Assembly: GCF_000974485.1 (NCBI RefSeq)
Contig: NZ_BBOM01000010.1
Location: 186,001 to 250,000 of the forward strand
DNA: 64,000 nt
Direction: 5' to 3'
Source: Streptomyces sp. NBRC 109706
GTDB lineage: Bacteria; Actinomycetota; Actinomycetes; Streptomycetales; Streptomycetaceae
The translations under genes were made by a program, and so were the position numbers. The notes under the pieces were generated by a model. It saw only the letters and a program-made list of their open reading frames with translations. It was not told where the DNA came from and did not search any database. Shown here piece by piece: positions 48,739-56,531 of this stretch; position 1 is the stretch's first letter; each line of letters begins with the position of its first letter.

Positions 48739-49115
48739 AGGGTCTCCTGGGTGTGTCGGATGCCTCGGCGGTTGGGCCACGGCAGAGTGATGTCGTCATG
48801 GGCGGCGCGCGGGATCAGGTGCCAGTGAAGATGCATCACCGTCTGCGTGGCGTCCTCGCCGGCGCTGGTGATCAAGTTGCTTTGCACACCGAGCGCCCTG
48901 CCGAGTTGCGCGGCGCGACGGGCGCTCGCGCCGGTGACATCGGGGTCGTCGGCGTAGTCGACGACGTGGCGGCGTGGGATGACGAGGACGTGTCCGGGGT
49001 GGACGCCGCCTCTGGGGAGGATGGCTATGGTGTCGGGCCATTCGCGGACGACTGCGGCGGGTGCGCGGCCGGCGATGATCTCGCAGAACGGGCAGGGTGC
49101 GGCGTTGTCAGGCAT
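48735..49115 (-). CDS. HIT family protein
   Basis: 126 aa. Zinc-ribbon-like start CPFCEIIAGRAPA, then GHVLVIPRRHVVDY and the histidine triad QTVMHLHWHLIPR (H-x-H-x-H). HIT proteins are nucleotide hydrolases or transferases acting on AMP-linked phosphoramidates or dinucleotides. Overlaps both neighbours (stop with the deoxyribosyltransferase-like start; start with the 58-aa gene's end), so the three are one translational unit. Confidence 0.82.
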   Translation of the reverse strand: MPDNAAPCPFCEIIAGRAPAAVVREWPDTIAILPRGGVHPGHVLVIPRRHVVDYADDPDVTGASARRAAQLGRALGVQSNLITSAGEDATQTVMHLHWHLIPRAAHDDITLPWPNRRGIRHTQETL

Positions 49116-49284
49116 GGCGTCCTCGGCTGGCGCGGACGGTGACGCCGTCATCGGCTTCGGCGGCCAACTCAACGGCGTCCATGGCTTGGTCGACGCTGTC
49201 GGAGCCGATGACCTCGGCACGGCGGGTCTGGGTCCCGGCGGGGGTGTCGAGATCGACCTCGACGATATGCCGGTTGTTGGGCAT
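49108..49284 (-). CDS. 58-aa hypothetical protein
   Basis: Begins MPNNRHIVEVDLDTPAGTQT and continues with AEVIGSDSVDQAMDAVELAA before a basic end. GAGGAGCC precedes ATG 49284. A small alpha/beta fold is plausible. It overlaps the HIT start by 8 nt. Heads the HIT/deoxyribosyltransferase operon, just downstream (minus strand) of the iteron-like array. Confidence 0.5.
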   Translation of the reverse strand: MPNNRHIVEVDLDTPAGTQTRRAEVIGSDSVDQAMDAVELAAEADDGVTVRASRGRHA

Positions 49285-49404
49285 GGTGGCTCCTCGCGGT
49301 GTTGGTGTGGGGGTGCCGGCTCTCGGGTTGGTCCGGCTCTCCTCACCGCCCTGGTGGGGCGGTGAGGAGAGCTGTCCGGGCCTGGGTTGCTCGGCGCGTG
49401 GGGC

Positions 49405-49475
49405 GGTAGATGGGGTGGGAGATGGCCGGTAGATAGGGGGTAGATGGGCCGGTAGATGGGGGCGGTAGATGGGGT
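49405..49475. repeat. Iteron-like 11-13 bp direct repeats
   Basis: GGTAGAT(G/A)GG recurs at 49405, 49428, 49439, 49451 and 49464, with a one-base variant (GGGAGATGG) at 49417: six copies spaced 12, 11, 11, 12 and 13 bp. Lies in a 220-bp gene-free gap. Regular spacing near one helical turn suggests a protein-binding array (origin, partition or operator). Confidence 0.65.
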
Positions 49476-49508
49476 CTGAGCTGGTGATCTACCTCTGCCT
49501 GGGGCGGG

Positions 49509-50546
49509 TCACGCGGCGGTCTCGGGTGAGTGGTTGGGGACGGCGGTGAGGTGGCGCTGGGGTGGGGTGGGTTCGGTGGTTGTGGCGGGGGTCGGGTGTG
49601 GGGTGTTGGTGGGGTCCTCGGGGTGGGGTTGGTCGGGGGTTGGCTGGGGGGTGTGGGTGGGGGGTTGGTCGAGGAGGGTGAGGGCGTCTCGGAGGGGGGC
49701 TCCGAGGGCGTGGGTGAGGGCGTCGACGCGCACGCCCCATGTGGGGCCGGCGCCGCGGATTTTGACGTTGCGGTCGGTGGGGAATCCGCATGCCTCTAGG
49801 ACCTCGCGGAGTGAGGTCACGTCGGGGAAGTTATGGATGCCTTCGCCCTCGTCGCTGAGCGTCTTGACGAGCTGGTTGATGTGGACGCCCTTGAGTCCGG
49901 CGCCTTCGGCGTCGGCGACGGCGGCGATGACGTGACGGGATATGCGGTGGGTGAGGTTTGTGGGGTTGGGCTGCTCCCCTGTGTCCGCCTCATTTTCATG
50001 ATCATCGTGGGTGGCGTGGCCGGTGGCTGCCGGGCTCTCCTCGCCCGGGGCCGGGTGGTCGTCCCGTGCTGGCGCGACGAATTGGGCGGTGATGAACCAC
50101 GCCAGGGCCAGGCCGATGAGGATCAGCGGCATGTGAGGCGCGATGTGGGGCCAGGCGATGGAGATGGCTGTGGCCGCGGTGCCTCCCGCGACGGCGAGTG
50201 CGATAGCGGCTGTCAGGCATCCGAGGCCGATGGTCTCCAGGCGGTCACCGGCCGAGGGCGCCGACCTCTTCTTCGTGCTCTTCTTACCCTTGGGGGTCTT
50301 GCCTTTGGTGAGGTTGGGCGTGCTCTCGGATGCCTGGCTGTCGCCCTCGGAGGCATCCCCTGTGGCGTCGCTGTCGGTCGTGTAGCTGGTGCCGGTGGCT
50401 GCTCTCCAGCCGTACCTGATGGCGTAGATGGCGCCCCTGGTGAGGGCAGTGAGGATGATGCGGGAGCCAGCGGCGAGGTCCCGGCCGGCCTCGCCGATGC
50501 CCTGGAACGGGATGGCGAGGGCGTTGCGGATGCTGCGGAGGGCCAC
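49509..50546 (-). CDS. Membrane protein with C-terminal winged-helix-like domain
   Basis: 345 aa from the GTG at 50546, one base after the previous stop. Two membrane helices near residues 110-165 (ETIGLGCLTAAIALAVAGGT, HMPLILIGLALAWFITAQF) separate a basic Lys-rich N-terminal loop (KGKTPKGKKSTKKRS) from a cytoplasmic domain: VHINQLVKTLSDEG ... VTSLREVLEACGFPTDRNVKI ... TWGVRVDAL, a winged-helix-like module seen in actinobacterial element proteins. A long Pro/Thr tail ends it. May tether element DNA to the membrane (inference). Confidence 0.6.
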   Translation of the reverse strand: MALRSIRNALAIPFQGIGEAGRDLAAGSRIILTALTRGAIYAIRYGWRAATGTSYTTDSDATGDASEGDSQASESTPNLTKGKTPKGKKSTKKRSAPSAGDRLETIGLGCLTAAIALAVAGGTAATAISIAWPHIAPHMPLILIGLALAWFITAQFVAPARDDHPAPGEESPAATGHATHDDHENEADTGEQPNPTNLTHRISRHVIAAVADAEGAGLKGVHINQLVKTLSDEGEGIHNFPDVTSLREVLEACGFPTDRNVKIRGAGPTWGVRVDALTHALGAPLRDALTLLDQPPTHTPQPTPDQPHPEDPTNTPHPTPATTTEPTPPQRHLTAVPNHSPETAA

Positions 50547-50547
50547 G

Positions 50548-51030
50548 TCACTCGGCTCCGGCGAGGCGGAGGATGGTGGAGCGAATGAGGTCGGTGAGGA
50601 TCGTTCCGTAGCCTCCGGAGCGGGTGGCGGCGACAGCTGTGGCGATCCCAAGGAACGCGGGGATGATCATCCGCTTCCACTTGGGGCCGAATGTCAGGAG
50701 TGCGAGGACGATCGATACGGCGGCCGGGCCCGGGTCGCCGAATCGGCCGCTCGCGTCCCCTTCGAGGGCTCCGGAAGGGATGGAGTGGATGCCGTTGGCG
50801 ATGTCGGCCCAGGCGCCGCCGGCGGCGAGGGCGACGATGCCGAAAATGATCGAGGTGACACCGACGGACTGCTTGGTGTTGATCCGGATGGTGTCAGATC
50901 CGCGGAGCCCGAGGAGCAGCAGCGTGCCGATGATGAGGGCGACGCCGGAGGCTGTGATGGTGCCGAGGACCTGGGCGCCCGGGGCGGCCTCGGCGGCGAA
51001 CTCCGCTGCGTGGGTGAGGTGACTGTTCAT
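50548..51030 (-). CDS. Small multi-pass membrane protein
   Basis: 160 aa with about three or four hydrophobic helices (TITASGVALIIGTLLLLGL, GVTSIIFGIVALAAGGAW, AVSIVLALLTFGP, MIIPAFLGIATAVAAT). No enzymatic motif. Positioned between two other membrane proteins in one operon, reminiscent of small membrane proteins in Streptomyces plasmid spread loci, but homology is not established. Confidence 0.6.
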   Translation of the reverse strand: MNSHLTHAAEFAAEAAPGAQVLGTITASGVALIIGTLLLLGLRGSDTIRINTKQSVGVTSIIFGIVALAAGGAWADIANGIHSIPSGALEGDASGRFGDPGPAAVSIVLALLTFGPKWKRMIIPAFLGIATAVAATRSGGYGTILTDLIRSTILRLAGAE

Positions 51031-51042
51031 GGTCTTTCCAGG

Positions 51043-52038
51043 TCAGGCGATGCCGGGCCCGTAGAGGGCGCAGGCGAGGACGGATGAGACGAAGGGGATA
51101 CGGGCCAGCCAGCGGGTGAGGGGGCCTTGGTGGCGGAGGCGCCACACGAGCCCTCCGGTGGGGCCGCAGATACCGGCGGCGACAACGAGGAGCGCGGTCT
51201 GCTGGTAGGTGAGGCCGGCGTACTGGGCGGCGTAGGGGGCGATGGCGGTGACGGCCAGCTCGCCGGATTGGCGGCCGACCTCGGCGGCGATGAGGATGGC
51301 GGCGATCTGCCCGAGGATGTGCAGGTACCGGGAGATGATGGGCGTGGTCACCAGCCACCACGTGCCGTAGCCGCAGGCGATGGCGCCTGCGGCGCCGAAA
51401 ACTCCGCCGGCGGCCCATTCCGCTGCCGGGGGCAGGAGGCTGAGGTAGCTGGTGAGGCCGATATACGAGCCAGCCGCAGCGGCTGACCCGTTGTAGGCCA
51501 GCCACCTCCAGAACGGCTGCTGGAGGCGCTTGGGTACCAGCGCGGCGAGTGCGCCGCGTTCCCCGTCTTGAGCCGGGGCGGAGCGGGGTGCGGGTGGGTT
51601 GTCGGGCTCGTCTTCCGGGGGGGTCTCGCGTGGGCTGCGTGGGGGCCGGAGGCGTGCCGGCTCGTCGTCGCCTCCCTCGTCCTCAGGGTCGTCTTCCAGG
51701 CCGTCGTCCTTGGCGCCGTCGCCGCCCGACTTCGGCTGGGTGGGGCGATGCTCCTTGCCGAGGTCGATGGTTTGGCCGGGGGGCGGGAGGCTGCCGGCCG
51801 TGGTGACGCGCATGGGGCGGACACGGGGCTCGGGCGAGATCTCAGGGACCTCAGGGGGCGGGAGGGTGTTGTCCGGGACCAGTGCGCGGCTCTGCCCAGA
51901 GCTGCGCTTGATGCCGTCCTCGGCCCGGTCGGCGTAGTCCTTGGTGTCGTTGTCCTCGGATCCCGGGGCGGCGGCGGATGTCCCATCGAGGACGGCGTCG
52001 ATGTTGGCGAGCACATCGTCGACGGAGTTGGTGCTCAC
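51043..52038 (-). CDS. Membrane protein with acidic disordered N-terminus
   Basis: 331 aa from the GTG at 52038 (GGAGGCC upstream; GTGA overlap). Residues 1-190 are low complexity, acidic and proline-rich (DDGLEDDPEDEGGDDEPARL). The rest has four or five hydrophobic helices (AGGVFGAAGAIACGYGTWWLV, ILGQIAAILIAAEV, QQTALLVVAAGICGPTGGLVW, FVSSVLACALY). The long disordered tail may recruit cytoplasmic partners. Part of the membrane-protein operon. Confidence 0.6.
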   Translation of the reverse strand: MSTNSVDDVLANIDAVLDGTSAAAPGSEDNDTKDYADRAEDGIKRSSGQSRALVPDNTLPPPEVPEISPEPRVRPMRVTTAGSLPPPGQTIDLGKEHRPTQPKSGGDGAKDDGLEDDPEDEGGDDEPARLRPPRSPRETPPEDEPDNPPAPRSAPAQDGERGALAALVPKRLQQPFWRWLAYNGSAAAAGSYIGLTSYLSLLPPAAEWAAGGVFGAAGAIACGYGTWWLVTTPIISRYLHILGQIAAILIAAEVGRQSGELAVTAIAPYAAQYAGLTYQQTALLVVAAGICGPTGGLVWRLRHQGPLTRWLARIPFVSSVLACALYGPGIA

Positions 52039-52322
52039 CGTGGGCCTCCAAAAGGGTGTGCGTCGGCTGCTATGAGTCGGTCGCGTATGGCGAGTTCGGG
52101 GTCGATCATCGGTTTCGTGCTCGGGGCGAGGGCTTGTTCGGGTGCCTGCTGTTTGAACTCTGCGGGGATGGGCGGGAGTTCGGTTTCGGGCGTGAGGTGT
52201 ACAGGGCTGGGCTGTTGGGGCCCGGGGAGGAGGAGCCGCACGGTGGGGCTCCCCTCCCCCGGGGTGGTGGCCGGCCGGTAGCGGGCACGCCACCAGGTAG
52301 ACGCCCAGGTCAGGGGGCTCAT
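52035..52322 (-). CDS. Small proline-rich hypothetical protein
   Basis: 95 aa from ATG 52322 (GAGGGAG about 7 nt upstream; ATG 52331 is an alternative). Begins MSPLTWASTWWRARYRPATT, proline-rich, ends with a short helix (PMIDPELAIRDRLIAADAHP). No recognised domain. Coupled at both ends to neighbouring genes. Confidence 0.5.
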   Translation of the reverse strand: MSPLTWASTWWRARYRPATTPGEGSPTVRLLLPGPQQPSPVHLTPETELPPIPAEFKQQAPEQALAPSTKPMIDPELAIRDRLIAADAHPFGGPR

Positions 52323-52324
52323 GG

Positions 52325-52483
52325 TCACCATCTCCCTCGGCGCCTCTGCCGGCCGCGGAGGGGTTCGCCGAACCGTTCGGCGGCGCGCTGTTGGTCCTCG
52401 TCGGCGGCGGCTCGCCGCTTGGAGAGCCGGGTGGTTCGGTCGGGACGGCCCATAGAGGAGCGTGGGGTTCGGCGGGGCCACAT
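52325..52483 (-). CDS. 52-aa highly basic protein
   Basis: Short gene found from its overlaps: the ATG at 52483 shares TGATG with the T5orf172 gene and its TGA ends two bases before the next ATG. Composition is Arg/Lys-rich with a helix (TTRLSKRRAAADEDQQRAAE), consistent with nucleic-acid binding. Function unknown. Confidence 0.5.
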   Translation of the reverse strand: MWPRRTPRSSMGRPDRTTRLSKRRAAADEDQQRAAERFGEPLRGRQRRRGRW

Positions 52484-53160
52484 CAGCTGGCCTTGGGGAG
52501 GAGACGGCGCAGGATGCGCCTGGTGGAGTCCTCGTTGGTGTCCGGGCCGTGGACGGTGCGGGCGTAGGCCACGACGTCATCCGGGTGCGTCTTGCCCATG
52601 CTGATCGCTGTCCGGACGGTGTCGGACAGGCGGCCGGACACGGTCTCGATCGGCCGGACTACGCGCTCCTTTTTGGCGGGGCGTTGCGTGGCGATGTACC
52701 GAGTGATGTTCGGGGCGAGGTCGAACCATTCGGTGTTGCCGTTGCGGTGTTGCGCGAAATGGCGGTGCAACGCCCGTTCCAGTTCGGGGCCGCCGTGCAA
52801 CGCCAATAGGACGGCGTCGGAACGCAGAGCGAGGGAGCCGAGGCGGTTCTTGAGGTTGGTGGTGTAGCCGATCTTGACTCGTCCGCCGTTGGCGATGAAG
52901 TACACGACGCTGTCGTGGACGCCGTGCAACAGGTCCTCGACCGTTGCGGTGCGGGTTGTTGCAACGAGGTCGTTGCGCACGGGGGGCGTCGCGGTGTTGC
53001 GCAACGCTGTTGCGAGTTGGTCGCGCAACACCTCGGGGATGAGAGTGAGGGCGATCTCGATGCGATGGGCGTTGCACAGCGGGACGGGGCGGAGTGCGAC
53101 GGCGTTGCGGTGGCAGGGCCGGCCGTCGTCCTCGGCGTTGCAGGTGGGTTCGGTGTTCAT
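52483..53160 (-). CDS. T5orf172 / GIY-YIG-superfamily protein
   Basis: 225 aa. N-terminal Cys/His cluster (CNAEDDGRPCHRN ... LCNAH) may bind zinc. Residues about 80-150 match the T5orf172/MUG113 domain: SVVYFIANGGRVKIGYTTNL (Y-x-I ... K-I-G-x-T), LKNRLGSLA, and ELERALHRHFAQHR with NTEWFDL. These proteins are GIY-YIG-like nucleases or DNA-binding factors of phages and plasmids. Its coding DNA contains many GTTGC/GCAAC words. C-terminal basic helices (ESVSGRLSDTVRTAI-type, DSTRRILRRLLPKAS). Confidence 0.72.
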   Translation of the reverse strand: MNTEPTCNAEDDGRPCHRNAVALRPVPLCNAHRIEIALTLIPEVLRDQLATALRNTATPPVRNDLVATTRTATVEDLLHGVHDSVVYFIANGGRVKIGYTTNLKNRLGSLALRSDAVLLALHGGPELERALHRHFAQHRNGNTEWFDLAPNITRYIATQRPAKKERVVRPIETVSGRLSDTVRTAISMGKTHPDDVVAYARTVHGPDTNEDSTRRILRRLLPKAS

Positions 53161-53616
53161 GGCGGGGGCCTTAGTCGAGTTCGGCTACGTCGGCGGGGTG
53201 GAAGAGGTTGTGGCCGTTGTCGTCGCGGCTGCGGGGGGTGAGGCGGCCTCGGTTGACCCAGGAGCGGACGGTGCCGGGAGAGACGCCTTTGAGCTTGGCG
53301 ACCTGGGCGCCGGTGAGGAGGGGCTGGTCGTTGTCTGCTGCGACGTTGCGGGCGGCTTCCTCGACGACCTGTTCCAGATGCGACGTGTCGGCCGTTGCGG
53401 TGTTGCGGCTGCTGGGTGTTGCGGGCTCAGGCGCTGCAACGTCTTGGGGGGTGGTGTTGGGTGTTGCGACCGTTGCTGCCACGGGAGTTGCGGTGTTGCG
53501 GGGTGCACCGGGTGTTGCGATGCCTGGTGTTGCGGGCGGCGTTGCGGTGTTGCGGGTGCCGTTGCGGCGTTGCAGTGTCGCGGTGTTGCGGGCTGGCGTT
53601 GCGGGTCGGCGTTGCG
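52683..53616. repeat. Dense GTTGC/GCAAC word array across two genes
   Basis: I count 36 occurrences of GTTGC or its complement GCAAC in about 930 bp, often as TGTTGCGG, covering most of the T5orf172 gene and the 3' part of the DUF2637 gene, with a gap at about 53145-53340. About two would be expected by chance. The word falls in different reading frames (read as Ala-Thr, Arg-Asn or across codons), so protein repeats explain only part of it. Confidence 0.7.
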
Positions 53617-54835
53617 ATGCTTCGAGCACACGACGGTTCGCTTCCTCCCGCTCGGTGTTGATGCGCTCGATCTCGGCCTGGGCGCGGGCGTCTTCGATCT
53701 GCTCCTGCCGGCGGGCGGCGCGTTCCTCACGCTCCCGCTCGGCGGCGAGGCGGGCGGCCTCGGCGCGGGCGCGTTCCTCGGCGATGCGGCGTGCCTCCTC
53801 GGCTGCGGCCTGAGCGCGGGCCTGGGCAGCCTCGGTGTCGGCGTCCGCGGCGGCCTGGCGGGCGCGCAGTTCGGCGAGCCGGGTGGCCTCCTCTTCGTCG
53901 GCGAGGCGCCGCTGCCGTTCCGCCTCCTCGCGGCGGGCTTCCTCTTCCTCGGCGGCGCGCTTCCGCTCCTTCTCGGCGGCCTCGTCGGCGCGCCGCAGCT
54001 CCTCGTCGACGTCGCGCTTCTGGTTGGTGTGCTGGCTGGTGCGGCGCATGGCGCGCAGGCTCTGCTGGTGCGCTGCTTCGGCGCGTTCCTCGCGCTCCTG
54101 GTCAGGCAGGGCGAGGGCCTCGGCGAGGGGGAGACCGTAGCGGGCCATGCGCAGTGGCAGGACGCGTTCCGCGCTGCGCCACCACAGCCGGCCGTGCTCC
54201 TCCCGCATCCGGGCGCGGTAGACCTTCATGTCGCGGCGGCGGTCGACCACTTCGCGGTAGGTGGTGAGGCCGTGGCGGGTCTGGGCGCGCCAGATGCGGG
54301 CGGTGGCGATGGGGGCGACGAGCCACATGCGGCCGGGTGGGTATTCGGTGGCGGTTCCGGCGTTGATGTCGGCGGCGCGGGCGATGGCGTGCCGGGCGGC
54401 CTCGGCGACGAGGATGAACAGGCATGGGGTGGTGGCGTGCATGGCCATGGCCAGCATGTCGGGGTAGGCCGACCAGGCGTTGAACACTACGGTGGCGGCG
54501 GTCAGCGTCCATGCGGCGGGGCGCAGCAGGGGGAAGGGGATACGCAGCCACGTGAGGAGGAGGTCCAGGGCGACGCAGATCCCGATGCCGAAGTCGAGGC
54601 CGATGGGGAACCAGGCCGCGAACGACCCGAAGCCCTTGCGCTCGGCCAGCTCGGCGACGGCGTGGTAGGAGCCGACGAACCCGATGCCGGCGATGACGAG
54701 GGCGCCGGCGATGACGATGCCGACGAGGGCCCACTGGCCGCGGCTCAGCTCAACGCGCGGCCGGAGGGCTTCGCGGGGCTGGGTGGCGGGGTGAGGCTGC
54801 TCCCGGGGTGGGGTGGGGGCGGCCTGGGCTTGCAT
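53171..54835 (-). CDS. DUF2637 membrane protein with coiled coil and C-terminal HTH
   Basis: 554 aa. Residues 25-150 hold four hydrophobic helices of the DUF2637 domain (WALVGIVIAGALVIAGIGFV, AWFPIGLDFGIGICVALDLL, AAWTLTAATVVFNAW). About 200 residues of Glu/Arg/Ala coiled coil follow (EEARREEAERQRRLADEEEA). Then comes a repetitive NTATP/RNTAT segment, and finally a MerR/excisionase-type helix-turn-helix (LTGAQVAKLKGVSPGTVRSW). DUF2637 proteins are frequent in Streptomyces plasmids, integrative elements and phages. The layout suggests a membrane tether that binds DNA. GAGAGGA precedes the ATG. Confidence 0.78.
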   Translation of the reverse strand: MQAQAAPTPPREQPHPATQPREALRPRVELSRGQWALVGIVIAGALVIAGIGFVGSYHAVAELAERKGFGSFAAWFPIGLDFGIGICVALDLLLTWLRIPFPLLRPAAWTLTAATVVFNAWSAYPDMLAMAMHATTPCLFILVAEAARHAIARAADINAGTATEYPPGRMWLVAPIATARIWRAQTRHGLTTYREVVDRRRDMKVYRARMREEHGRLWWRSAERVLPLRMARYGLPLAEALALPDQEREERAEAAHQQSLRAMRRTSQHTNQKRDVDEELRRADEAAEKERKRAAEEEEARREEAERQRRLADEEEATRLAELRARQAAADADTEAAQARAQAAAEEARRIAEERARAEAARLAAEREREERAARRQEQIEDARAQAEIERINTEREEANRRVLEASQRRPATPARNTATLQRRNGTRNTATPPATPGIATPGAPRNTATPVAATVATPNTTPQDVAAPEPATPSSRNTATADTSHLEQVVEEAARNVAADNDQPLLTGAQVAKLKGVSPGTVRSWVNRGRLTPRSRDDNGHNLFHPADVAELD

Positions 54836-54874
54836 GGCAGTGGGTCCTCTCTCGGGTGGGAGTCGGGGGTCGGG

Positions 54875-55168
54875 TCAGGGGAGGAAGGCGGCGAGGGTGG
54901 TGATGCCGATCAGTTCGAGCGAGAGGTAGGCCCCGATGGCGCTGGCGGCGATGATGAGGGCCGCGATGACGGCGACCGTGGGGTGCCCGACGATGACGTT
55001 TTCGATCAGGTTGGGGTGCCGGATGCCGTCCCGGTCGATGGGGATGAGGCCGTCGTGGGCCGCGTTGCGGTGGGCGAACATGTCGTCGTGGGCGTCGGCG
55101 TGCTCAATGTCGCCGGTGCGCAGGGGCCCGATGTAGGGGCACTGGTTGCACTGGTAGACGAGAGGCAT
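54875..55168 (-). CDS. Zinc-finger membrane protein
   Basis: 97 aa. N-terminal VYQCNQCPYIGPLRTGDIEH followed by ADAHDDMFAHRNAAH gives a C-x2-C ... H ... H zinc-finger pattern. A hydrophobic C-terminal half (VAVIAALIIAASAIGAYLSL, IGITTLAAFL) forms one or two membrane helices. Lies 39 nt before the DUF2637 gene on the same strand; possibly a partner. Confidence 0.6.
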   Translation of the reverse strand: MPLVYQCNQCPYIGPLRTGDIEHADAHDDMFAHRNAAHDGLIPIDRDGIRHPNLIENVIVGHPTVAVIAALIIAASAIGAYLSLELIGITTLAAFLP

Positions 55169-55189
55169 GGGGCTGCTCCTGGCGGCGGG

Positions 55190-55273
55190 TTAGGTGAGTG
55201 CGGTGGTGGCCCAGATGGCGAGTGCCAGGGCGTGTGCGATGAGCGCGATGAGGGCGACGGTGCGGAGGCTCAC
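55190..55273 (-). CDS. 27-aa membrane peptide
   Basis: A single hydrophobic helix, SLRTVALIALIAHALALAIW, with a GTG start at 55273 that overlaps the preceding stop (GTGA). The overlap is the main evidence that it is translated. Too short for family assignment. Confidence 0.4.
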   Translation of the reverse strand: MSLRTVALIALIAHALALAIWATTALT

Positions 55274-55656
55274 GAGGTGGTGAGGACGAGAGCGAGGGCC
55301 ACGATGGCGCCCGCGATCAGGCAGGCGAACAAGAGGAGGTCGTGCCCGGTGGGCTCGGTGCCGGTGGCGGGGCGCGTGGTGTTGAGGAGCGCGGTGCATT
55401 GAGCCGCGTGGGCCTGGGCTTGTCCGTGAGCGTTCTCGTGCCAGATGTGGTGGCGGCTGGCCGGGCAGGCGGCGCAGGACCATTCGGAGTCGGACGCCTG
55501 GTCGTCGGTGACGTTCACGACGTGGTCGCGGTCACCGAGCGCGGTGCCGGCGGCGGTGAGGTAGCGGTGGGTGGTGCTGGCCGGCGAGGGATGCGGGTCG
55601 GCGGGGCGGGGTGTGCGTCCGATGTGGAGATGGGCGCGGAGGCGGCGGCTGTTCAT
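55270..55656 (-). CDS. Zinc-binding-like membrane protein
   Basis: 128 aa. The middle carries WSCAACPASRHHIWHENAHG and HAAQC (CxxC with several His), a possible zinc site. The C-terminus is one hydrophobic helix (DLLLFACLIAGAIVALALVL). Similar design to the 97-aa protein downstream. Coupled to the 27-aa peptide. Function unknown. Confidence 0.55.
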   Translation of the reverse strand: MNSRRLRAHLHIGRTPRPADPHPSPASTTHRYLTAAGTALGDRDHVVNVTDDQASDSEWSCAACPASRHHIWHENAHGQAQAHAAQCTALLNTTRPATGTEPTGHDLLLFACLIAGAIVALALVLTTS

Positions 55657-55702
55657 GGCTGCGGGGTCTCCTGACTGTGGCGATGGGGCGGAGTGGTGCG
55701 GG

Positions 55703-56485
55703 TCAGCCAGCGGTGGCGTTGGCGGCGTGGGCGCGGAGGTGGCGGATCTCCGCGCAGGGCCCGTTGGTGGCGCACCCGGATTCCCAACTGGTCTCGGGCA
55801 CGGTCCGGCCGAACATGTCGCTGGCGACCTGAGCGACGATCCGGCTCATCTGCGGGTCGGAGGGCCGGCACAGGCTGGCCTGGGTTCCGACGCCGTGGCG
55901 TTGGGCGCTGAGGACGTGTTGGCGGGCCTGCTTCCCGGCCCACCTGCGGGCGTTGGGGCCGGTGTTGGCCTGCACGTGCCCGATGTCGTGGAGGGTGTTG
56001 GCGTGGCAGCGAGTGCAGTGGTAGGTGACGAGCGGCTGATCGGGCCGGTTGGGGCTCCGGGAGCCGTGGTACTCGTAGACGATGACCTGGCTGTTCCCGT
56101 CGGGGTGGGGGTGGGTGGTGAGGATGCCGCGGCCGTCCGGGTGCCAGGTGAGGTTGGGGATGTAGTCGGCCCACCCGGAGCCTTCGGGCCAGAACTCGTA
56201 GATGTGGCCCTGACGCTGGTCGAAGGTCGCGGTGCCGTCGGCGTTCTCAGCCTGGTACTGCTGCACCTGCTCAATGGGGCCGAAGTAGAGGGCGGAGTGT
56301 TCCTCCGACTCCAGGAAGATGAGGCCGTAGCCGTCGGGCCGCTTGTGCTCGTCAGCGAGGAAGGCGGTCATCTCGTCGAACCGGGGGTGGGCGGGGGTGA
56401 GGTAGCCGACGATCGGGAGCCGGTAGCGGTCGGCGCCGGTGACTCGGGCGGGGTGGGTGTCGCTGACGTAGTGGTACGTGGTCAT
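55703..56485 (-). CDS. Hypothetical protein
   Basis: 260 aa, unrecognised. Residues 1-130 look globular (RYRLPIVGYLTPAHPRFDEMTAFLAD, GYGLIFLESEEHSALYFGP). A later VTYHCTRCHANTLHDIGH (CxxC plus His) may bind zinc, and the rest is helical. No membrane helix. May be a DNA or RNA accessory protein of the element; nothing proves it. Confidence 0.5.
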   Translation of the reverse strand: MTTYHYVSDTHPARVTGADRYRLPIVGYLTPAHPRFDEMTAFLADEHKRPDGYGLIFLESEEHSALYFGPIEQVQQYQAENADGTATFDQRQGHIYEFWPEGSGWADYIPNLTWHPDGRGILTTHPHPDGNSQVIVYEYHGSRSPNRPDQPLVTYHCTRCHANTLHDIGHVQANTGPNARRWAGKQARQHVLSAQRHGVGTQASLCRPSDPQMSRIVAQVASDMFGRTVPETSWESGCATNGPCAEIRHLRAHAANATAG

Positions 56486-56531
56486 GGCTGGGCCTCTCGT
56501 GGTCCTAGGGCGGATGGCGGATGGGGGCTGC

